Assembly (NCBI RefSeq): GCF_000340215.1 | Contig: NW_006921533.1 | Coordinates: forward strand, 1,472,192-1,536,191 | Origin: Pseudocercospora fijiensis CIRAD86 | Lineage: Eukaryota; Ascomycota; Dothideomycetes; Mycosphaerellales; Mycosphaerellaceae | DNA length: 64,000 bases | Direction: 5' to 3' | Shown here: positions 41,650 through 51,242 of the stretch, one piece after another | How positions within the stretch are numbered: position 1 is the first letter of the stretch | Layout of the letters: each line of letters opens with the position of its first letter | Program-made: the position numbers and the translations under genes | Notes under the pieces: generated by a model | Database searches by the model: none | The model's input: only the letters and a program-made list of their open reading frames with translations | Told to the model about the DNA's origin: nothing

Positions 41650-42845
41650 TCAAGAATCCTCGGCTTCATCAGACCCGCTATCTTCGCCCAAAGCTCCTGC
41701 TAGAGGATCCTTGTGATCGAATGCGTACTTGGCTCGCCGCTCTGGCTCCCACTTTGTGATATCGTACTGGTCGCCGCCAATGTTGTCAGTTGGAAGGGCA
41801 AGAATGGTTGGCCGCCACAAGTAGTCCTCACGATATTCCCTCAGCTGGACACTAATTTTAGCAAGATTCGTTGCTGTGGCCGACAGGCTCAACATACCAA
41901 TTCAGTCCACTTCCACCTTTCAACCTTTGCTTTGCCAAAATCGGTGTAGCCCGTCACTTCTCCGAAGACTTCATCGATGCCAGAGACACCTTGATCGGAA
42001 AGATCGATACCCGCTTTCTCCGCATATGCTACAAGAGCGTTTTGCCAATCGATCGTCTCTGCATCTTCGCCATCTCCGTCCTCGCCATCACCGTCCGAGT
42101 CAAGGGCCGGATCCTCAATCTCAGTAGCGTCATGAGTCTTGGAAAAGAGTAGGTAGAGCGCCATGACGTGGCCAAGGTCAAGGAACTTGGAGTCTGCTTT
42201 AAGCTGGCCAATTCGATCAAGCTCGTTCAATGCGGTCAAGATCACGCAACCGATCATGGCGTTCAGTCATTCGACCTTCTCGCCATCGTCCACCATCATG
42301 TATGGGATGCTGGCGTCTCGCTTGACGTAGTTGGCAAGAGCCGTGACTATAGCCCACATCTGTTGATAATTGTAGCCCTTGCCTTTCTGAGGCTTCATCT
42401 CTTTGTTGAATGCCCGGAGCTGTTCTCACTCAGCCTAAACGCTCTCATGATTCGCTGTGTCTAGTCTTACCATATTCTCAAGCACCTCGATAATGCCGTA
42501 GCCCAAGAAGTCGTTGTAAACGTACATGCCGAACGTGTCCGGATCGCGATTGTCGGTGTCTTGATACGCCGCGTCTAGTAAATCGAAGCTCTCTCGAAGC
42601 ATGATCCACTTCCAGTTTGGATGTTCGGAAGCGCTCTTCTTCCACACTAATTTGCTTTCCTCATCCTTACCATCTTCGGCATCGTCCTCTGCCCATGGCG
42701 GTCTTCCAATGCAAGCATACTCGTACTTGCCGGTAAACGTGGACCGCTCAAATTGTGTCTTTGCATTCGTGCGCTGTCTCTTTGGCTTTGCATCTTGAGA
42801 AGCGCGTGAAGGCACACGCTGCTCGTTGGGATTCAGCTCTACCAT
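41650..42845 (-). pseudogene. unknown three-exon gene with in-frame TGA
   Basis: Exons 42845-42471, 42419-41898 and 41844-41650 join in frame (introns of 51 and 53 nt) to a 363-codon product of no recognised family. It has a basic start (KPKRQRTNAK), GKYEYACIGRPPWAEDD, HPNWKWIMLRESFDLLDAAY, RDPDTFGMYVYNDFLGYGIIEVLENM, KPQKGKGYNYQQMWAIVTALANYVKRD, an acidic stretch (DSDGDGEDGDGEDAE) and a C-terminal LREYREDYLWRPTILALP. The middle exon contains TGA at 42267-42269 between DDGEKVE and LNAMIGCVILTALNELD. Coding-like sequence continues in the same frame on both sides, so a CGA-to-TGA nonsense change is likely. A 72-nt in-frame intron with a poor donor (GTCGAA) spanning the TGA would be the alternative. 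Confidence 0.6.
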
Positions 42846-43315
42846 ACCATACCATGTCGCGAGAACAGGCCATTATGAGGCCCGGGATGTTTTCCAAGGA
42901 CAATACCTTTCATGTGAACCCGAAACGCTGCTTTGACATCTGCTGAGTCGTGATCCATAGGTCACAGCTTTCTTTTCTCTTTCGATGGCGGCGGCTTTAT
43001 GATACCCACGAGCACAAAGTTGCACGAACGTTGCCTCACGCAGTACAGGAATAGTACCTCCAAGAACGAGAGTCTAGTCAGTGTATGAACATGCCTTTGG
43101 CCATTGACGTCCTACAGGGAACTTCTCAATGCCATTCCATCTCGATTATACCGCTGAATACTTACCAGCATGCATTCACAAAACTTCATCTTCTGGTTTA
43201 TTCCTATCTTCAAAGCTTCGCTCTCTGACTTCCAAGAGCTTTATTTTCTTCTAAAGGCTGGTCCCAGGCACCTCCAAGCAGCTTACGCTACTGGTTAGCA
43301 CTCTCAGAACATCAC
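42846..43315. other. intergenic region
   Basis: Promoter side of the unknown gene to the left and 3' flank of the SDR gene. Nothing recognised. Confidence 0.5.
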
Positions 43316-44291
43316 TCACGGTCCAGGGTTGATGCTCGCCTCCTTAGGAATATCGGATCCTGCGGTTGCGGCCGTAGCACCCGCGTCTACAGGGAGTATC
43401 ACGGCGGTCATCCTGAACGAATATCATCAGCATAGCACAATCGCAATGTTTTGAGATCAGAAGTCGCACCATCGGGCTTCATCGCCAGCCAGAAATCGAA
43501 TCGCGGCACCAACGTCCCACGCCGTCCCTTCAGTCTTGAGTAGGCTTCGATTCTTCCTGGCCTCTCTCGCTTCCTCAGACATCCCACCAGCATACATCAT
43601 CGGTGTATACACCATTCCAGGGCATACACAATTAACCCTCACGCCCTCCTCAGCGTGATGAAACGCCATCGCCTTGGTCATATTCTGTCCAAAAACGATT
43701 AGCCCCAACACCCGCACCATCCCTCACCACCTCCATATAAGCACTCACCACAACCGCACCCTTACTAGTAGGATACAACAAATGCGGATTCCCCCCTCGA
43801 ATCCCCGCCACACTAGCAATATTCACAATACTCCCCCTCCACTGCCCAACATTCCTCCTCATCTCGGGAATCGCATACTTACTCATCATAACCATACTCC
43901 CAACATTAACCTCCATCCCCTTCGCCCAAGCCAGCATATCAACCTCCACCGCCGTCCCACTCGCCCCACCGACTCCAACGCCATTCACCAAAATATCCAA
44001 TCTCCCGTACGTGGAAATCGCGAAGTCTACGATTTTTTTGCAGTCGCTTTCGACGGCCACGTTGCCTTGGATTGCGATTCCGGAACCGAGGTTGTCTTTC
44101 TCGATCATTTGGACTGTGGTTTCCGCGAGCGAGACTTTTAGGTCGACGCAGACGACGGAGGCGCCGGCTTCGGCTAGGAGGATTGCGGCGGCGCGGCCGT
44201 TGCCGATGCCGATGCCTGCGGCTCCGGCGCCGGTGACGATGGCGACTCGACCTTTGAGGGAACGGGAGGGGCGGGTGAAGTGTTCGGACAT
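43316..44291 (-). CDS. short-chain dehydrogenase/reductase
   Basis: Three exons (44291-43749, 43684-43470, 43412-43316) give 284 aa, a classical SDR length. Rossmann motif VTGAGAAGIGIG (residues 19-30), Asp50 after the second strand (suggesting NAD(H)), NGVGVG in place of NNAG, catalytic Ser160 (NIAS), and Tyr173-Pro-Thr-Ser-Lys177. Exon 2 adds NMTKAMAFHHAEEGVRVNCVCPGMVYTPMM, and exon 3 the usual DEARW-MTAVILPVDAGAT ending. Introns of 64 and 57 nt have GT..CAG borders, and the first has a GCTAAT branch. Without splicing the frame stops early in both places. Substrate unknown. The copia 5' LTR begins only 110 bp upstream of the start codon and could affect expression. Confidence 0.9.
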
Positions 44292-44401
44292 GATTTGTTT
44301 GTTTCTCCAATGGTAGTGGTTGGTTGGATGTTTTGTGGTCCTTTCCTAGAACAGAAGAATTTAGAACTAGCGTGTTGGTGCGAGATGTGGCGGGGTAGTT
44401 G

Positions 44402-44580
44402 TGTGACGCATAGCTGAGGTCACATGACTCTTGGCAGCGCACGTGACTCTCGGCAAAACCAGGGAAATATCAATACCTGTTCTTACCGCCTTTTTAGATA
44501 GAACTAGTCAATTAGAACGACTATAAGAGACACCCTTAAAAACAGTATTATAATGTAACTAATAGGAAGGGTACGTAACA
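44402..44580 (+). repeat. 5' LTR of copia element (179 bp)
   Basis: Starts TGTGACGCATAGC and ends GTACGTAACA. The first about 50 bp are unmutated (retain CpA/TpG); the right part carries RIP-type changes compared with the 3' LTR. Confidence 0.95.
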
Positions 44581-44594
44581 GTTATAAGCCCGGG
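44581..44594 (+). promoter_or_regulatory. primer binding site, half initiator tRNA-Met type
   Basis: Directly after the 5' LTR, GTTATAAGCCCGGG differs by one G-to-A (a RIP-type change) from GTTATGAGCCC. The latter is complementary to the anticodon stem-loop of initiator tRNA-Met, the primer arrangement known for Drosophila copia and yeast Ty5. Confidence 0.65.
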
Positions 44595-44732
44595 TTTTAC
44601 CCGTAGTATTAGAGACTAAGAAAGGAGGAAGAATTTTCTATTCTACGAGCAACAATATTAGTAAAAGGAAATTAGTTTCTACGATACTAAACAACTAACT
44701 AAAGCACCTACTATCTCTTTAAGATTATTAAT

Positions 44733-47700
44733 ATGTCTTTAATAATAGCCCTCTTATTAGCTAGCCGTCTTAGTAGTACTAAATATATTACCCTTCGAGG
44801 CCCGAACGACTAGGATCGATAGTACGAGCAAACTAAGACTTATCTAATAGGTTACGAGACCTAGCTATATGCTAATCCGTATACTACGCTACCTATAGAG
44901 CCAATTTAGCCTGCTCTACTAGTTATAGATAAAGAACGCCTATAGGACGACTAAGTCTACTAATAGGCAATCCGTCTAGAAAAGGATTTCTATAATGTCT
45001 ATATAGCTAAGTTCAATAGGTTTAGAACGGCCCGTAGTAAGACCCTCGAGTACCTAGTAACTATAATAGATATCCGCTATTACTTAGAGATTACTAATAA
45101 TAATAAGCTGTCCCTACTAACCCTTCGATTAATTATAATAAGACTAAAGGATAAGCTAGCGCCAAATACTTAGTAGTAAAGAACTAACTTAGTTAAAGAG
45201 CTAAATCGTTTAATCAACTTAAGGTAGGTAAAGGATCCTAAGCAGTAGTATAAGGAATAGCTTAATCTATACAAAATTATAAAGAGGATATAGTATATAG
45301 AACTTAATAATATAGTTGTTTACCTCTATACTATAGTAGCTAATATAGATAAAACCTATAGTAAAGGACTCTATATAATGTACTAGGCCTTACTAAACAC
45401 TACCTACTTCTATTAACTGATTAGTATAGTACGAGACTATGCCCGAAATATGTTAGGACTATCGACAAAGCGAGGAGCCTTATTTGGAATTACCTACGAT
45501 ATAGAGACTAGTAAATCCAATGCCGCCCTTTAAGGAGCCTCCGAAAACAAGGACAAAGACAAGGACAAGAAGGACAAGAAGGGCACCCGCACTCTAAAAT
45601 CTTATATAGAACTTACTAGCGTTAGTAAGAAGAAGGTATATAAGAACCGTAGCAAGTGCTTAGTAGTCAACTACCGCCTTCGAGAGAAGGTTAAGGAGAA
45701 GGATAAGGATAGCAAATAGTAAGGAAAACTAAACTACTTTAAAGGCTACTTACGCCGAAACAAGGACTTCTGTTTAAGACAAGCTAGCTTCTATAAGGAC
45801 CTACTAGCTATCAAGATTGCTTAGCAGCATTATAGATATAGCAAGGCTAATAATAATACATCTAACAAGTTGTTACTAGCCTACTTCTTTAGCCCTAATA
45901 CTCTATTATTATCCTTTATAGGAACAACTAGATATAGACAGGTTAGTATAGGAATATCTATTAGAAAATAGAACCCTTTTAATAGACTAATATATAATAG
46001 TGGATCTAATTACTACATTATTAACTATCTAGGTCGATTCAACTTTACTCCCCTCTTCCTACTATTAAGGTCTATAGTAGCAACCGGAATAGGCTATAAT
46101 AGGGTCGTAGCTATTAGAAAGGCATTATTCACGGTTAAGGCTGTTAGTAGCAGGCCCCTATAGATTGAACTAGGAGAATGCCTATACATTCTAAACTTCT
46201 ATACTAATATAGTCGGTAGAGCCCTATTCTTCTAGCGAGGATACAAACATTAGGAAATTAATAATACCCTATACGACCCTTAGCAGAAGCCTCTAGTTAA
46301 GTTTATTAGACTAGATAATTAGATACTATACTTTGATATAGTTAGCATAGTAGATAACATACCTTTACTAACCGAGTAGCTAGCCGATATAGAAGGTCGA
46401 CTACTTAAATACCTATTCTAACTCCTATTAGCATACGCAACAGCTCGCCGCTCCGTACGTCTACTGCTATCGAGGCAGCTTACTCTTTAGCAGATATATA
46501 AGATCTTTAGGCACCTAGGTGCAGAGCGAGCAGAAGAGCTAGTTAACAGGGTTGATAGAATAATACGGGACCTCTTATATAGAAATAAGGTACTAAGAAC
46601 ACCACTTTGTCTAGTGTGTATACAAGCTAAGGGTAAGAAGCTTATATCTAGAAGGCTACGAAAGCATAATATGTTAATTCTTATACTATATAGCTACATT
46701 GCTGCTAATCTAATGCAACTAGATCTAGCCTACAATAGCGACTAGTACATCTTCTACGCATACGACCTAAATACTAGACTTCACTTTATATAGACAATAA
46801 GTAATCGTTAGGAATTAACACTCCTTTAGTGCTAGAACCAGTTAGCAACCTTCGTACGTAGCATTAGCAGAGATATCATCTGTTTGTTATCTAATAATAA
46901 AGGAGGCATATTAGGCTTTCGGTTTCGATCCTATCTACGTAATAACTATACCACTTAGAGGCTAACAGCACTATACACGTTAGAACAGGACCTAGCTAAG
47001 CGAGCAGGCCGCACTATTATTAAGGTAGCTCGAGCCTTAATAATATATACTAGGTTCCTATATAGCCTATAGCTAGAAGCAGTTTATATAGCAACCTTCC
47101 TAGCTAACAGGTTACTAAGATTACGCAATACTAACCTACTAATGCGTACACTATACGAGATTAGGACTAGACATAAGCTAAATGTAGCCTACATCTATTA
47201 GTTTAGAGCAAAAGCATATCTAGTAATCTACGGCACCGAGATAGCTAACAGTAAGAGGAAGGCTATACTGCTAAATACTATAAAAGTAGCCTTACGAACA
47301 CACATTAGATACCTCTATAGATACGAAGGACACTCTATCTATCGGATTTAGGTGCCTTTACGAATAACGGTGCTACGTACAAGAGATGTTGTATTTGATA
47401 AGACTAGGTTCTATAATAGATATAACGCTAACCTAGGCGTTACTATAACTAACTAAGAACTAGCTCAATTCAGTAATCTCGAAGAGCTATAAGCACTAGC
47501 CTCGGAGTATCAATTTAACGATCTTCGAGAAGGATACGACACACTACTAGACCTAGTGCGGTTTAGAACTAAGGGGGTAGATATACTAACAGGACCTAGC
47601 CGGCTTATAATAGTCGACCCTACAAGGCTAGTAGATAAACCTATTAGACAAGAACTACCTCAATTATCGCCGACACTACTAACTAAGCTACAGCTCGTAT

Positions 47701-49925
47701 AGGTACCGAAGAGGCTACGTTTAGATCTCACTAATTAGAGATTATATAAGCCTAAACTAGGGGAAGTACCTACCTATTAATAGGACTTTCTAATTAACCT
47801 ACGCGAAGTACCGCAACCGCGTAATAATATACTAAATGGATTAGTAGACCTAACTATTAATTAGCAACCTAAGACTAAGAACGATGCTAGCAATTATAGC
47901 CCTGCTAACAATATAGACGCACTAGGTTACGCAGACGACATAGATATAAACCTGCTACGAGCGGAACTAGCTAAATTGCTAATACTAATTAAAGCAGCTA
48001 ATGTTTTACATCGTTACTTACTAAATATAGGAGGGCCGCATTATCGAGCTAACAATCCGAACAAACGATAGCGAATAGCCGCTATCTATCGAGCCGGCCG
48101 TTATTATATTAGCGATCGAGAACAAGCGAGAAACCTCCTACTATTTAGTAGCCTTTATATAGCGGCTAAGTACGAAGCCCGATTAACGTATACATTAGTA
48201 TTAAGTAATTAAGCCGACAGCAATCTACCGCCGCTTCTACGAGACGAATACGATTCAAACCTTATACCGAAGGTGTTAGACCTACCTATAGAGCTACGTA
48301 ACTAGCGCTAGGTGTTAAAGAGCCGGTTTAAAGAGCATTAGATATATGCTATAAGAGTAGAGTTCAATAAGGCCTTAAAGATAGGTACATTTAAATAGGT
48401 AGATATAGAGGAACTAATAGACAATACACACCTTCTGCCTCTTACCTAGGTATTTAAATACAAGAGCGATGCTAATAGACGGCTAGTTAAGTTTAAGGCT
48501 AGAGTGTATATAAGAGGAGACCTATAGAAGAATACCTACTTAGATACCTATGCCTTAACACTCGCTATACGCGTATTTCGAGCCCTTATAGCTATTACTA
48601 CTAGGTTCGACCTTGAAGCTAAGTAAATGGATGCAGTTAATGCCTTCTTAAATGCTAGCCTGCTATATATACTGTACTTGAAGCTACTAGAAGGCTTTAA
48701 ACGGAAGGGCATAGTGCTACAGCTGCTTTAGGCTCTCTATAGCCTATAAGAGTCACTAAGGTTGTAGTACAATCACTTTACTACTATATTAGAGAAGCTC
48801 GGCATATAGCTAGTCGATAATGTCGACTGCCTATATACAGACCCCGACAAGCATGTATTTATCTTCTTCTATATAGACGATATAGTACTATTGTATTACC
48901 GTTAATACAAATAGAAGGCTATAGACCTAAAGCAACGGCTAATAAAGGAATACGAACTAAATGACCTTAGTCTACTATTATAGTTTCTTAGTATTTAGGT
49001 TGTACGTAACTGTAATTACCGAAAGCTATAGCTGTTATAGAAGGCCTATATAGAAAAAATGGGTTAGCGGTATAGAATTGACGCTAGAACTAGAAGAAGG
49101 GCCGACTTACTATTGCTAACTAGATACGAGCCCTATAAGAAAACAGACGGTAAGAAGGCCTTACAACACCTAGATTTAACAGTAGTACTAGCCTATTAAA
49201 GCTATATAGGATCGCTCAACTTCGTAGTAGTACAGACTAGGCCTAACATAGCTAAGGCTGTATTACTACTGTCTAAAGCCCTTTAAAATCTACGATAAGA
49301 AGACATAGCTGCTGCAAATTGGTGTATTAAATACCTCCTATAAACGAAGGACCTATGCTTAGAATACAATGCCGACGGACTAGCAATTACAGCGCATTCT
49401 AGCTATTAGTTAAATGAGTTCTACGGAGCTTCCGATGCCTTATATAGCGACTATAAAGGCACTAGACAGTTATTAGAAGGATGGTTATTTAGCCTGTTTA
49501 ATAGCCTAGTCGACTAGAAAGTAGCAAGACAATTAACCGTTACTAAATCTACGACTAAGGCTAAGCTACTAGCCGTATTACATACTAGCTTAGAGCTAAT
49601 CTGGTAGAAGCGATTCTTTAACAACATTAGTCTTACATTAGACACGGTGCCTATGCTATATTGCGATAATACTTAGACTATTCGCATTATTAAGGCTAAT
49701 ACTAGTAAACTAGACACTAAGCTTAGGCATATAGATATCTACTAGTGTTAGCTCCGCTAAGAACATAAAGTAGGCCGAATATAGTACGAATACCTAGCTA
49801 TATAAGACATACTAGCTAATAGACTTACTAAACTCTATAGACTATAGAACTAACAGAGGTTTATATAGCAACTTAGGCTATTAAGGCTACTAGCTAATAA
49901 ACTATACGAAGATAACTCTATATAA
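44733..49925 (+). pseudogene. copia gag-pol relic
   Basis: Readable between stops. A gag-like start near 44733 (TLRGPND-x-D..YEQTKTYLIGYET). Protease-like YNSGSNYYI near 45993, with Asn where the catalytic Asp is expected (GAT/GAC to AAT/AAC). The integrase zinc region has CLVCIQAKGK at 46608. An integrase core and the copia-type NAFLNASL motif (about 48635) follow. Reverse transcriptase YIDD lies at 48870-48881 in FFYIDDIVLL. RNase H has TKSTTKAKLLAVLH near 49543, followed by LEL-IW and a stop where Trp (TGG to TAG) fits. Limits are approximate. No function is possible without suppression of dozens of stops. Confidence 0.88.
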
Positions 49926-50663
49926 TAGGTAGTAGTAGCCCCCCCCTATTTACTATTAATTGTAACTAAGTCAATTAAGTATACCTTTATCGATTAGCGC
50001 TAGCAAAAGTGTCTAATACGATAGCGACGACTAACTAGGGCAGCGGATCTAACCTTACTTCCTAATACGTTATTATCGCCTATATTATTACTTCGAACGT
50101 TACTTCTACTAACTAATAACAAGTCTGCGGCGATTGTATTAGTGCTAGTAATAATAGTGTAGTAGTCTTAGCTAAGGGTAGCGTCCTTAGTTAAGTTACC
50201 TATCCTAATTTATTAAATCTGTTTAACTAATGTATATCCTTACTTAATCCTTCGTCTAATTAAATAGACGCTACCTATGCGATTGATCTAATAAACGATA
50301 GTAATAATATAAAGGGCTTAGTTCAATTTAGTTAAACTAACTTTACTATACAATACAAGTACTTAGATAAGGCTTAATAGTGTCGGTCTATACTTAGACT
50401 ACGTAGGAAGACAATAGTTCCTAGTAATAGGGACTATATATAAAGGTGCATATACAGTCCGGATTATGTAACGATATCCTTCTAGGGTAATCGGGGTATG
50501 AAATAAGACTCTCTTATATATAGTATAGATTTAAACTAATTTTTTATTATTTTAATAAAGCACTATATAAGAAGTTGAAAAGATTAATTTTTCTTTTATT
50601 TATATATAAAGAAGCATTAACTACCTTACCCAAAATGGAAGGCAAGCCTAGTTTGCATAAGCT

Positions 50664-50670
50664 AAGGGGG
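50664..50670 (+). promoter_or_regulatory. polypurine tract of copia element
   Basis: AAGGGGG two bases before the 3' LTR, the usual plus-strand priming position. Confidence 0.6.
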
Positions 50671-50672
50671 TA

Positions 50673-50851
50673 TGTAACGTATAGCTAAGGTTATATAACT
50701 CTTGGCAGCGTACGTAACTCTCGGCAAAACCAGGGAAATATCAACACCTGTTCTCACCGCCTTTTTAGATAGAACTAGTCAATCAGAACGACTATAAGAG
50801 ACACCCTTGAAAACAGTGTTACAATGTAACCAATAGGAAGGGTGCGTGACA
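50673..50851 (+). repeat. 3' LTR of copia element (179 bp)
   Basis: Starts TGTAACGTATAGC and ends GTGCGTGACA, the same length as the 5' LTR with no indel. Here the left about 50 bp are mutated and the right about 105 bp are unmutated, the mirror image of the 5' LTR. Confidence 0.95.
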
Positions 50852-50856
50852 AGTTG

Positions 50857-51242
50857 GAGTGAATTGTGAGTGAGGGGCATGGATGGAGAGGACGATGACG
50901 GAGCTTATGGCTTGGGCTGAGAAGGTTTGAGACGTGTAACATGCGATACCGGTGCGTAAGATAATACAGAAAAGGGGCTTGGGTGTGTATGGTATTCTGT
51001 TTGAACAAAGCCCGCGTGAAAATACATATGACAGATCAAGCATGATGGCTGATATCTGGGCAGGTCCATCTCGCTCGGTCTTTGTTCGCCCTCCTAGGGA
51101 TTATCACGACCTCATTGGACCCGCTGGTATGTAATGGAAGTATGCTGAGTCGTGCGCTACTCATTCGCAGCTTTTGCTCCCTCGTGGAGGAGCGCGTGTC
51201 ATAAGATCCTTGACTTGTGATCATGGGACCGTGGGTGAATGC
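50857..51242. other. intergenic region
   Basis: Between the copia duplication and the 3' end of the PIF1-like gene. Normal base composition, no gene seen. Confidence 0.5.

Larger units (their letters stand above)
44402..50851 (+). mobile_element. RIP-inactivated Ty1/copia LTR retrotransposon
   Basis: A 6450-bp element bounded by 179-bp LTRs and flanked by the duplication AGTTG (44397-44401 and 50852-50856), so the insertion is structurally complete. Internal order is gag, protease, integrase, reverse transcriptase, RNase H (copia type), all on the plus strand and broken by many TAG/TAA. The interior is very TpA-rich. The element separates the SDR gene from the PIF1-like helicase gene. Confidence 0.95.

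Noticed and set aside
42267..42269. Selenocysteine at the in-frame TGA
   Set aside because: Fungi of this group are not known to use selenocysteine, and the flanking residues do not match a selenoprotein motif.
43939..44442. 167-codon Arg/His-rich minus-strand frame overlapping the SDR
   Set aside because: Out-of-frame shadow of SDR exon 1.
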